The translations under genes were made by a program, and so were the position numbers. From the NCBI GenBank assembly GCA_027000645.1, contig JALTNO010000283.1, positions 1 through 43,484 of the forward strand: a DNA stretch of 43,484 nucleotides, given 5' to 3'. Positions 28,488-37,100 of this stretch are shown here, piece after piece. The notes under the pieces are model-generated. The model was given only the letters and a program-made list of their open reading frames with translations. It made no database searches and was not told the DNA's origin. Within the stretch, counting starts at the first letter, position 1; every line of letters starts with the position of its first letter. The DNA is from Paracoccaceae bacterium (lineage in GTDB: Bacteria; Pseudomonadota; Alphaproteobacteria; Rhodobacterales; Rhodobacteraceae).

Positions 28488-29360
28488 GTGTCGTTCAGAA
28501 GCAAACTCGTCAAGCAGAAGCTGCAGGACCGCATGGAGGATCTCACCCGGTCCGAGCGGCAGCTGGCGGCGATCCTGATGCAGGACTACCCGATGGCCGG
28601 GCTGCAATCGATCACCAAGCTGGCCGCGCAGGCGGGGGTATCCACGCCCACCGTTATCCGCATGGCGCGCAAGCTGGGCTTCGAGGGGTTCCCGGGGCTG
28701 CAGGATGCGCTGCGCGGAGAACTGGCCGCGCAGATCAAGAAACCGATCTCCAAGCGCGACGCATGGGCGGCCGAGGCCGCATCGGGCCATGTCCTGACCC
28801 GCTTTGCCGAAGCGGTGTCGGAAAACATGCGCCATACGCTGGACCGGCTGGATCTCGAGGCCTTCGACAGGGTGGCCCGGCTGCTGGCCGATACCTCGCG
28901 CCATGTTCACGTGGTCGGCGGCCGGATCACGCGGTCGAATGCGGATTATCTGTTCAACCATCTCCAGATCATCCGCCCGAAGGTGACGCAGCTTGGCAAT
29001 TCCGCCAATGTCTGGCCGCAATACCTGCTGGACATGGACGACCGTTCGGTTCTGGTGGTGTTCGACATCCGCCGCTACGAGGCCGATCTCGAGCGGCTGG
29101 CGCAGCTTGCAGGAGACCGGGGCGCGACGGTGATCCTGTTCACCGACCAGTGGGGTTCGCCCATCGGGCGGGTGGCGGATTTCACCTTCAACGGGCTGGT
29201 CGAGGCGCCGTCGAGCTGGGATTCGACGATTGCGCTGATGCTGGTGATCGAGGCGCTGATCGCCGAGGTGCAGGAGGCCCGCTGGGAGGAAAGCCGCGAG
29301 CGGATCGAGGAGCTGGAGGCGATGTTTTCCTCGACCCGCCTGTTCCGGTCGCAGGGATAG
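28488..29360 (+). CDS. MurR/RpiR family transcriptional regulator
   Basis: N-terminal HTH (SITKLAAQAGVSTPTVIRMARKLGFEGFPGLQDALR) and SIS domain; GTG start. Confidence 0.92.
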   Translation: MSFRSKLVKQKLQDRMEDLTRSERQLAAILMQDYPMAGLQSITKLAAQAGVSTPTVIRMARKLGFEGFPGLQDALRGELAAQIKKPISKRDAWAAEAASGHVLTRFAEAVSENMRHTLDRLDLEAFDRVARLLADTSRHVHVVGGRITRSNADYLFNHLQIIRPKVTQLGNSANVWPQYLLDMDDRSVLVVFDIRRYEADLERLAQLAGDRGATVILFTDQWGSPIGRVADFTFNGLVEAPSSWDSTIALMLVIEALIAEVQEARWEESRERIEELEAMFSSTRLFRSQG

Positions 29361-29525
29361 GCCGGGGGCGGTCGAGGACGACGCCGGCCGGGGCATCCCG
29401 ATGCACCGGGCCGGGTGCTGCTCTGCGGGCGGGTTCCCTTCCCGGCTCGCAGGGCTGTCGGCCGGCGGCCCTGTTGCCCGTCCGACCGAATTTTCCCGGC
29501 CCCTTCGATTTTTCGGAAACTGTGC

Positions 29526-29554
29526 TTGACGGGGCAGGGGCGCCGCCATAATAC
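29526..29554 (+). promoter_or_regulatory. promoter of tRNA-Asp: TTGACG-N17-TAATAC
   Basis: near-consensus hexamers 37 bp upstream of tRNA. Confidence 0.7.
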
Positions 29555-29590
29555 ACCCCAACATTCCGGTTGTTACCGGATCGGCAGCGA

Positions 29591-29667
29591 GCGGTTGTAG
29601 CTCAGTTGGTTAGAGTACCGGCCTGTCACGCCGGGGGTCGCGGGTTCGAGTCCCGTCAACCGCGCCA
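29591..29667 (+). tRNA. tRNA-Asp (GTC), copy 1
   Basis: GCGGTTG...CTGTCAC loop...CAACCGCGCCA. Confidence 0.96.
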
Positions 29668-29725
29668 CTGCCGTCCGATCCGGCGTCCGGATGTCTTTCG
29701 GTGGTTCATCCACCGGCGAAAATGC

Positions 29726-29802
29726 GCGGTTGTAGCTCAGTTGGTCAGAGTACCGGCCTGTCACGCCGGGGGTCGCGGGTTCGAGCCCCGTCAACCGCGC
29801 CA
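29726..29802 (+). tRNA. tRNA-Asp (GTC), copy 2
   Basis: identical to copy 1 except one D-loop and one T-loop T-to-C change. Confidence 0.96.
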
Positions 29803-30038
29803 CTTCCCCCCCTTTCAGGATGTTCCCTTGCCGAACGGCAAGGCGATGCCGGGTTGTATCGGGGACAGACCGCAGGATTTCCGTGATGCCGGGGCGGTCC
29901 GGCCCCGAGTATCCGCGCCTATCCGCGCCGGTGTGAACCGTGGCCGCCTGATGTCCCGATACCCGTGCGGAGCCGGATGCCGGTTTTCCGGCCCGTTGCG
30001 GGGCCATTGCAAGCCATTGGTTTCGGGTCTTGATTTCA

Positions 30039-30113
<75 letters not shown>

Positions 30114-30218
30114 GCCGTGGGCGGGTGATTAGACGCAATCAACAGGGGGTGCAAGATCGATTTGCGAAAATTTTTGGGGTCTGCGCGGGAGATCCGGCGC
30201 CGGTTGCGGAAGGTGAGG

Positions 30219-30271
30219 CGGGGGGGCTCTGCCCCCCCGACCCCCCGGAGTATTTCCGGCAAGATGAAGGA
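30219..30271 (+). repeat. dispersed intergenic repeat copy 5
   Basis: GGGGGGGCTCTGCCCCCCCGACCCCCCGGAGTATTTCCGGCAAGATGAAGG. Confidence 0.85.
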
Positions 30272-30328
30272 TGCGGGTGCGCGTGCTGGCCGCTGGACCG
30301 CGAATTGCCGCCCGTGTAGAGAGGGGGC

Positions 30329-30523
30329 ATGGCAGAGAAACTCAGATCCGGCAGCAGCGCAGCGACGGCCTCGGGGCGGGAGGAACGGCTCAAGGCCGCG
30401 CTGAAGGCCAACCTGGCGCGGCGCAAGGCGCAGGCGCGGGCGCGCATGGCCTCGGGCGCGGAAGGTGGGAAACCGGGCCGGGAAACGGAAACCGGCAAGG
30501 GCAGGAACGGAGATCGGGGCTGA
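30329..30523 (+). CDS. small basic protein upstream of murA, unknown function
   Basis: 64 aa, [28 protein letters not shown] overlap with murA. Confidence 0.65.
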   Translation: MAEKLRSGSSAATASGREERLKAALKANLARRKAQARARMASGAEGGKPGRETETGKGRNGDRG

Positions 30524-31791
30524 TGGATTCGATTGTGGTGACGGGGAATGGCCCGTTGAGCGGGCAGATCCCGATTGCGGGGGCCAAGAATGCCTGTCTG
30601 ACCCTGATGCCGGCCACCTTGCTGAGCGACGAGCCGCTGACGCTGACCAATGCGCCGCGGCTGTCGGATATCCGCACCATGACGGCGCTGCTGGAATCGC
30701 TGGGCGCCGAGGTGCAGAGCCTTCAGGGCGGACGGGTTCTGGCCATGTCGAGCCATGACCTGACCAACCTGACCGCGCATTACGACATCGTGCGCAAGAT
30801 GCGGGCGTCGATCCTGGTGCTGGGGCCGCTGCTGGCCCGGCACGGTCAGGCCGTGGTGTCGTTGCCGGGGGGCTGTGCGATCGGGGCGCGGCCGGTGGAT
30901 CTGCATCTGCGGGCGCTGGAGGCGATGGGCGCCGAGATGGAGTTGCGCGACGGCTATGTCCATGCCCGCGCGCCCGGCGGGCTGAAGGGCGGGGAGGTGG
31001 AATTCCCCTTCGTCTCGGTCGGCGCGACCGAGAACGCGCTGATGGCGGCGACGCTGGCGCGCGGGACCACGGTTCTGAAGAACGCCGCGCGCGAGCCCGA
31101 GATCGTCGATCTGGCGGTCTGTCTGAACGCCATGGGTGCCCGCATCGAGGGCGCGGGAAGTTCGACCATCACCGTCGAGGGGGTGGACAGCCTGCACGGG
31201 GCCACCCATCCGGTGGTGGCCGACCGGATCGAGCTGGGCACCTACATGCTGGCTCCGGCGATCTGCGGCGGCGAGGTGGAGCTTGTGGGCGGGCGGCTGG
31301 ATCTGGTGGCGGCCTTCGTCGAGAAGCTGGGCGAGGCGGGGATCGAGGTGGCCGAGACCGAGGCCGGGCTGAAGGTGACGCGCGGGGACGGGCGGGTGCG
31401 CGCGGTGGACGTGGTGACCGCGCCCTTTCCCGGCTTTCCCACCGATCTGCAGGCGCAGATGATGGCGCTTCTGTGCACCGCCGAGGGGGTCAGCCGGCTG
31501 GAGGAGCGGATCTTCGAGAACCGCTTCATGCACGCCCCCGAACTGATGCGGATGGGAGCGAAGATCGACGTCCATGGCGGCACGGCGACGGTGACCGGGG
31601 TCGAACGGTTGCGCGGGGCGCCGGTCATGGCCACCGATCTGCGGGCCAGCGTGTCGTTGATCCTTGCCGGGCTGGCGGCCGAGGGCGAAACCGTCGTCAA
31701 CCGGGTCTATCATCTCGACCGCGGATATGAGCATGTGGTGCGCAAGCTGCAGGACGTCGGTGCGAAGATAGAACGGATCAGGGGCCAATGA
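30523..31791 (+). CDS. murA: UDP-N-acetylglucosamine 1-carboxyvinyltransferase
   Basis: [25 protein letters not shown]...[14 protein letters not shown]...[14 protein letters not shown]. Confidence 0.97.
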   Translation: MDSIVVTGNGPLSGQIPIAGAKNACLTLMPATLLSDEPLTLTNAPRLSDIRTMTALLESLGAEVQSLQGGRVLAMSSHDLTNLTAHYDIVRKMRASILVLGPLLARHGQAVVSLPGGCAIGARPVDLHLRALEAMGAEMELRDGYVHARAPGGLKGGEVEFPFVSVGATENALMAATLARGTTVLKNAAREPEIVDLAVCLNAMGARIEGAGSSTITVEGVDSLHGATHPVVADRIELGTYMLAPAICGGEVELVGGRLDLVAAFVEKLGEAGIEVAETEAGLKVTRGDGRVRAVDVVTAPFPGFPTDLQAQMMALLCTAEGVSRLEERIFENRFMHAPELMRMGAKIDVHGGTATVTGVERLRGAPVMATDLRASVSLILAGLAAEGETVVNRVYHLDRGYEHVVRKLQDVGAKIERIRGQ

Positions 31792-32267
31792 CGGGCGACG
31801 CGACATTCGAAGAGGGCCGCGAGGCCCCGCTTTACCTCGGGGCTCTGGACGAAGAGGATCTGAAGGTTCTCGCGGCGCTGGTGCAGGACGCGGTGTTTCC
31901 GGCCTCGGAAATGTCGTGGCTGCCGCGCAAGCGCCGATTCGCGATCCTGCTCAATCGTTTCCGCTGGGAGGATGCCGAGGCCGCCCGCCGGCGCGGCCGC
32001 GACTTCGAGCGGGTGCAGGCGTTGCTGGTGGTGGACAACGTGCTGCGCGTCTCCAGCCAGGGGGTGGACCCGCGCGAGCGCGACATGGTGCTGTCGCTGC
32101 TGGATGTCAGCTTTGAGCCGGGCGAGGATGGCGCCGGGCAGGTGCTGCTGACGCTGGCCGGCGACGGGGCGATCCGGCTGGAGGTGGAGGCGCTGGAGGT
32201 CACGCTCAAGGACGTCACGCGCCCCTATCGCGCGCCCTCGGGCAAGGCCCCCGCCCATCCGCTGTGA
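31788..32267 (+). CDS. DUF2948 family protein
   Basis: [48 protein letters not shown]. Confidence 0.85.
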   Translation: MTGDATFEEGREAPLYLGALDEEDLKVLAALVQDAVFPASEMSWLPRKRRFAILLNRFRWEDAEAARRRGRDFERVQALLVVDNVLRVSSQGVDPRERDMVLSLLDVSFEPGEDGAGQVLLTLAGDGAIRLEVEALEVTLKDVTRPYRAPSGKAPAHPL

Positions 32268-32341
32268 CCGGCCGCCGCCGTGCGCCTTGTTTGCGCCGGG
32301 CCGGGTCTGTATGTGGCGCAGAAAATGCTCAGGAGAGAGAG

Positions 32342-33643
32342 ATGCCCGCCTTTCTGAACAGCCTCGATCCCGGTTTCGAGGCCGCCTTCGTCGATCTGCT
32401 GGCGGCCAAGCGCGAGGACAGCCCCGATGTGGACGCCGCGGTGGCCGGGATCATTGCCGATGTGCGCGCGCGCGGCGATGCGGCGGTGATCGAACTGACC
32501 GCGCGGTTCGACCGGCTGCAGCTCACGCCCGAACGGCTGGCGATTTCGCGCGAGGAGGTCGATGCCGCAATCGCGCGCGTGCCCGAAGCCGAACGCGCGG
32601 CGCTGGAACTGGCCGCCCGGCGCATCCGCGCCTATCACCAGCGCCAGATGCCCGCCGATGACAGCTGGACCGACGAGACCGGCGCCATGCTGGGCTGGCG
32701 CTGGACGCCGGTTGCGGCGGCGGGGCTTTACGTGCCGGGGGGGCTGGCCTCGTACCCGTCTTCGGTGCTGATGAATGCCATCCCCGCCAAGGTCGCCGGC
32801 GTCGGGCGGCTGGTGGTGGCGGTGCCGACGCCGGGGGGCGAGGTGAACCCGCTGGTGCTGCTGGCCGCGCGCATCGCCGGCGTGGACGAGATCTACCGCA
32901 TCGGCGGGGCGCAGGCGATCGCGGCGCTGGCCTGGGGCACCGAAACCATCGCCCCGGTGGACAAGATCACCGGCCCCGGCAATGCCTATGTGGCCGCGGC
33001 CAAGCGGCGGGTCTTCGGCAAGGTGGGCATCGACATGATCGCCGGGCCGTCGGAGATCCTTGTCATCGCCGATGCCGACAACGATCCCGACTGGATCGCG
33101 CTCGACCTGCTCAGCCAGGCCGAGCATGACGAAAGCGCGCAATCGATCCTGGTCACGCCGGATGCGGATTTCGCCCGCGCCGTTGCGGCGGCGGTGGAGC
33201 GGCGCCTGCAGGGGCTGGAACGGCGCGCCATCGCCGGGGCCAGCTGGCGCGATTTCGGCGCGGTGATCGTGGTGCGCGACCTCGACGAGGCGGCGGCGCT
33301 GTCCAATCGCATCGCGCCCGAGCATCTCGAACTGTGCGTGGCCGAGCCCGAGGCGCTGGCCGAACGCTGCATCCATGCCGGCGCCATCTTCCTGGGCCCC
33401 TGGACGCCCGAGGCCATCGGCGATTACGTGGGCGGACCGAACCATGTGCTGCCCACGGCGCGCTCGGCGCGCTTTTCCTCGGGGCTGAGCGTGATGGATT
33501 TTCTCAAGCGCACCACGCTGGCGCGGATGACGCCGGCGGCGCTGTCGGCCATCGGAGAGGCGGCCGAGACGCTGGCGCGCTCGGAAAGCCTGCAGGCCCA
33601 CGGGCTGTCGGTGCGGGCGCGGCTGGACCGGATGAACGGGTAG
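32342..33643 (+). CDS. hisD: histidinol dehydrogenase
   Basis: GLYVPGGLASYPSSVLMNAIPAKVAGV, GGAQAIAALAWGT, AGPSEILVIADA. Confidence 0.97.
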   Translation: MPAFLNSLDPGFEAAFVDLLAAKREDSPDVDAAVAGIIADVRARGDAAVIELTARFDRLQLTPERLAISREEVDAAIARVPEAERAALELAARRIRAYHQRQMPADDSWTDETGAMLGWRWTPVAAAGLYVPGGLASYPSSVLMNAIPAKVAGVGRLVVAVPTPGGEVNPLVLLAARIAGVDEIYRIGGAQAIAALAWGTETIAPVDKITGPGNAYVAAAKRRVFGKVGIDMIAGPSEILVIADADNDPDWIALDLLSQAEHDESAQSILVTPDADFARAVAAAVERRLQGLERRAIAGASWRDFGAVIVVRDLDEAAALSNRIAPEHLELCVAEPEALAERCIHAGAIFLGPWTPEAIGDYVGGPNHVLPTARSARFSSGLSVMDFLKRTTLARMTPAALSAIGEAAETLARSESLQAHGLSVRARLDRMNG

Positions 33644-33658
33644 GGGACGCAGGGGATC

Positions 33659-34138
33659 ATGTCACGGATCATCGACATCTCGCTGGACGACACCGGCCTG
33701 CCGACCCCAACCCCCGAGATCGAGCAGGAGCGCAAGGTCGCCATCTTCGACCTGCTGGAGGAAAACAGCTTCGATCTGCCCGCGCGCGCGGACCGGGTCG
33801 TGCCCGAAGGCCCCTACCGGCTGCACCTGTCGATCCGCAACAAGCGGCTGGTCTTCGACATCGAAACCGAATCCGGCCACAAGGCGGCCGAGTTCCACCT
33901 TTCGCTGGGGCCGTTCCGGCAGGTGGTGAAGGATTACTTCCAGATCTGCGAAAGCTATTTCAACGCGGTCAAGACCCTGCCGCCCAGCCAGATCGAGACC
34001 ATCGACATGGCCCGGCGCGGCATTCACAACGAAGGCAGCCGGGTGCTGAAGGAGCGGCTGGAGGGCAAGGCCGAGATCGACGACGACACCGCCCGGCGCC
34101 TGTTCACCCTGATCTGCGTGCTGCATTTCGGGGGCTGA
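33659..34138 (+). CDS. UPF0262 family protein
   Basis: VFDIETESGHKAAEFHLSLGPFRQVVKDYFQICESYFNAVKTLPPSQIETIDMARRGIHNEGS. Confidence 0.88.
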   Translation: MSRIIDISLDDTGLPTPTPEIEQERKVAIFDLLEENSFDLPARADRVVPEGPYRLHLSIRNKRLVFDIETESGHKAAEFHLSLGPFRQVVKDYFQICESYFNAVKTLPPSQIETIDMARRGIHNEGSRVLKERLEGKAEIDDDTARRLFTLICVLHFGG

Positions 34139-34139
34139 G

Positions 34140-34619
34140 GTGGTCGCGCCGCTCCCCCAGTCGGTCCTGTTCTGCTGCGACCACAATGCGTGCCGTTCAC
34201 CCATGGCCGAGGGGATCATGAAGAAATTCTACGGCCGCGGCACCTATGTGCAGTCGGTGGGCGTGCGCAGCGACATGGAGATCGACGGCTTTGCCATCGC
34301 CGTGTGCGCGGAAATCGGCGTCGGGTTGTCCCGGCACCGCTCGCGCTCGTTCGACGACATGGAACAATGGGGCGACGACCTGTCCTCTTTCGACCTGGTG
34401 GTGGCGCTGTCCCCGGCCAGCTTGCGCCGGGCCCAGGAACTGACCCGCTATTTCCACCTGGAGGTGGAATACTGGCAGATCCTCGATCCCACCGGACTTG
34501 GCGAGACGCGCGAGGACAAGCTGAACGCCTACCGCCAGGCGCGCGACCAGATCGTGGCCCGGCTGATCGACAAATGGGGCGCGCCGGTCTCCGAGGAGCC
34601 GGACCGGGCCGGGGGCTGA
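34140..34619 (+). CDS. low molecular weight protein phosphatase family (LMW-PTP/arsenate reductase-like)
   Basis: VLFCCDHNACRSPMAEGIM (CX5R); GTG start. Confidence 0.85.
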   Translation: MVAPLPQSVLFCCDHNACRSPMAEGIMKKFYGRGTYVQSVGVRSDMEIDGFAIAVCAEIGVGLSRHRSRSFDDMEQWGDDLSSFDLVVALSPASLRRAQELTRYFHLEVEYWQILDPTGLGETREDKLNAYRQARDQIVARLIDKWGAPVSEEPDRAGG

Positions 34620-34656
34620 CATGTGCGAAGACGCGCCGATGTCAGTGGATTGTCAG
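34616..34656. promoter_or_regulatory. CTGACAT half site plus tandem ATGTCAG-N4-TTGTCAG direct repeat (11-bp period)
   Basis: upstream of the PepSY-RR-HK unit; same core upstream of cytochrome b gene. Confidence 0.55.
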
Positions 34657-34679
34657 GCCGCCAGGTCCATACTGTCCCG

Positions 34680-35000
34680 ATGAAGCTGCGCATCCTTCCG
34701 ATTCTCCTGCTTGCCGCTGCCCGGCCGGTGCCGGTCGGGGCCTCGGACGACAACCAGCGCGCGCGCGAAGCGGTCGAGGCGCAACAGGCGCTGCCGCTGG
34801 CCGAGATCCTGCCCGGCATCCTTGAACGGTTCGATGCCAGCCTGCTGGAGGCCGAATTCGAAGGCGACCGCAACGGGCCGGTCTATGAATTCGAGCTGAT
34901 CACCGGATCGGGGCAGATGATCGAGGTAAAGGTTGACGCGGCCACTGGCGAGGTGATCGAAATCGAAGGAGATCGCAGCGAGGAAGGGATGGAAGACTGA
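34680..35000 (+). CDS. PepSY domain periplasmic protein
   Basis: signal peptide then FEGDRNGPVYEFELITGSGQMIEVKVDAATGEVIEIEGD. Confidence 0.85.
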   Translation: MKLRILPILLLAAARPVPVGASDDNQRAREAVEAQQALPLAEILPGILERFDASLLEAEFEGDRNGPVYEFELITGSGQMIEVKVDAATGEVIEIEGDRSEEGMED

Positions 35001-35671
35001 TGCGGGTTCTGGCGGTCGAGGACGACCCGGATATCCTGGCGGACGTGAAGGCGGCGCTCGAATCCTCGGGTTTCAGCGTGGACACCTGCGAAGACGGCGA
35101 AGAGGCGTGGTTTCTCGGCGATACCGAGGATTACGTTCTGGTGGTGCTGGATCTGGGCCTGCCGGGCATGGACGGGCTGAGCGTGCTCAAGCGCTGGCGC
35201 GCGAACGGTCGCGAGATGCCGGTCCTGGTGCTGACCGCCCGCGGTGCCTGGCACGAGCGCGTCGAGGGCATCGAGACCGGCGCCGACGACTACCTGCCCA
35301 AGCCCTTCCGCATGGAGGAACTGGTCGCCCGGGCGCGGGCCCTGGTGCGCCGTTCGGGCGGGATGGGGGCGCCGGTGCAGAGGATGGGCGATCTGACCGT
35401 GGACACCAACCGGATGACGGTGTCGCTGCGCGGCGTTCCGGTGCCGGTGACGGCGCTGGAATATCGCCTGCTGGCCTACCTGCTGCTCAACCGCGACCGG
35501 ACCGTGCCGCCGGGCGAACTGCTCGAACATCTCTATGGTGACGACGACGCGCGCGAGGCCAACGCGCTCGAGGCGGTGGTGGCGCGGCTGCGGCGCAAGC
35601 TGGGCAAGGGCGTGATCGGCACCCGCCGCGGTTTCGGCTATTTCCTCGAGCCGGGGGAGAGCGGCGGGTGA
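35000..35671 (+). CDS. OmpR/PhoP-family response regulator
   Basis: MRVLAVEDDPDILADVKAALESSGF...LDLGLPGMDGLSVLKRWR; winged helix. Confidence 0.93.
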   Translation: MRVLAVEDDPDILADVKAALESSGFSVDTCEDGEEAWFLGDTEDYVLVVLDLGLPGMDGLSVLKRWRANGREMPVLVLTARGAWHERVEGIETGADDYLPKPFRMEELVARARALVRRSGGMGAPVQRMGDLTVDTNRMTVSLRGVPVPVTALEYRLLAYLLLNRDRTVPPGELLEHLYGDDDAREANALEAVVARLRRKLGKGVIGTRRGFGYFLEPGESGG

Positions 35672-37020
35672 AGGGGCGCTCGCTGCGGCTGCGGCTGGTC
35701 GCGGCCAGCGCGATTTCGGTGATGGTGGCGCTGGCGCTGGCCTTTTTCGGCCTGACCCGGCTGTTTGCCTCGCATGTGGAACGCCAGGCGGTGCATGAGC
35801 TGACCGTGCAGCTCGACCAGCTTCTGGCCGGGATCGAGCGCGACGCCGATGGCCGGCTGGTGGTGAGCGACGGCCCCAGCGACGCCCGCTTCGTCCAGCC
35901 CCTGGGCGGGCTTTACTGGCAGATCGAGGCCGAGGGCCGGCAGTTGCGCTCGCGCTCGCTGTGGGATTTCGTCATGCCCCTGCCGGTGGAGGATCTGTCC
36001 GACGGCACCATCCGTGTCCGCACCCTGCCAGGGCCGGGGGGCACGCGGCTGCTGGCGGTGCAGCGCCGGGTGATCCTGCCCGCCCGGCTGGGCCGTGTGC
36101 CCCTGGTCGCGGCGGTGGCCACCGATACCCGGCGGCTGGATAAGGCGGTCGAGGAATTTCGCGAGGATCTGCTGCCCTATACCGGGCTGCTGGCGGTGTT
36201 CCTGATCCTGGCAGCAGGGATCCAGGTGGTCGTGGGCCTGCGCCCGCTCGACAAGGTTGGGCGCAAGGTGGCCGAGGTGCGCTCGGGCGAGATTTCGCGC
36301 CTGGGCTCGGAATTCCCGTCCGAAATCCAGCCCCTTGCGCAAGAGGTCGATGCATTGCTGGCCCAGCGCGAACGCGACATCGAGCAGGCCCGCCGGCGCG
36401 CCGGGGATCTGGCGCATGGGCTCAAGACCCCGCTTCAGGCGCTTCTGGGCGAGGCCGGGCGGCTGCGCGCGGCCGGGCAGGAAGCGGCGGCCGATGCGAT
36501 CGAGCAGATCACCGACACCATGCGCCGGCACGTGGACCGGGAACTTGCGCGGGTGCGCGTGGCTGCCCGCGCCGCCTCGGCGCAGTGCGACCTGGCCGAG
36601 GTTGCCGGGCGGGTGGTCGCGGTGGTGCGGCGCGCGGCCGGGGGAGACGGGTTGCTGTGGCAGCTGGACATTCCCGCCGGAACCCTTGTCGCGGCCGAGG
36701 CCGAGGATGTGCTCGAAATCCTCGGTGCGCTGGTGGAAAATGCCGCCCGCTATGCCCGCAGGCAGGTCCGCCTGAGCGCTGCGGAGCAGGACGGACGCGT
36801 GGTCCTGTCGGTCGAGGATGACGGTCCCGGAATGCCCGACGACCTGATCGGCCGCCTCGGATCGCGTGGCGTGCGTGCCGATGAAAGCGGCCCCGGAACC
36901 GGGCTGGGCCTGGCCATCGCCCGCGAGGTTTCCGAGGCCCTGGGCGGCGGGCTGGAGCTTGGCCGGGGGGCTCTGGGCGGCTGCCGGGTCCGGGTCGTCC
37001 TGCCGCGGGCGGCAATCTGA
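35668..37020 (+). CDS. PhoQ-like sensor histidine kinase
   Basis: N-terminal TM, HAMP-like segment, RAGDLAHGLKTPLQALLGEAGRL, DDGPGMPDDLIGRLGSRGVR, GTGLGLAIAREV; GTG start overlapping RR. Confidence 0.92.
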   Translation: MKGRSLRLRLVAASAISVMVALALAFFGLTRLFASHVERQAVHELTVQLDQLLAGIERDADGRLVVSDGPSDARFVQPLGGLYWQIEAEGRQLRSRSLWDFVMPLPVEDLSDGTIRVRTLPGPGGTRLLAVQRRVILPARLGRVPLVAAVATDTRRLDKAVEEFREDLLPYTGLLAVFLILAAGIQVVVGLRPLDKVGRKVAEVRSGEISRLGSEFPSEIQPLAQEVDALLAQRERDIEQARRRAGDLAHGLKTPLQALLGEAGRLRAAGQEAAADAIEQITDTMRRHVDRELARVRVAARAASAQCDLAEVAGRVVAVVRRAAGGDGLLWQLDIPAGTLVAAEAEDVLEILGALVENAARYARRQVRLSAAEQDGRVVLSVEDDGPGMPDDLIGRLGSRGVRADESGPGTGLGLAIAREVSEALGGGLELGRGALGGCRVRVVLPRAAI

Positions 37021-37034
37021 CATTTCGCTGACAG
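37017..37034 (+). promoter_or_regulatory. CTGACAT-N4-CTGACAG direct repeat (11-bp period) upstream of cytochrome b-SHP-DHC
   Basis: read directly; same core as 34639..34656 in inverse orientation. Confidence 0.55.
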
Positions 37035-37059
37035 CGCGGATCAGGGAGCGATCAGCGCC

Positions 37060-37092
37060 CCTTTGCGAAACTCCTCCCGAGTTGAGCAAAGG
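37060..37092 (+). promoter_or_regulatory. 5'UTR hairpin sequestering the cytochrome b ribosome-binding site
   Basis: CCTTTGC-GA-AACTC-CTCCC-GAGTT-GA-GCAAAGG; AAAGG ends 8 nt before ATG 37101. Confidence 0.7.
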
Positions 37093-37100
37093 TCGTTCGG

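Noticed and set aside
29591-29802. tRNA-Asp pair as an integration site for a mobile element
   Set aside because: No integrase, no att-like partial tRNA repeat beyond the two complete genes, and no mobile genes nearby.
29826-29843. CCTTGCCG-AA-CGGCAAGG hairpin after tRNA-Asp copy 2
   Set aside because: Good stem but no T-run; not enough to call a terminator or an RNA gene.
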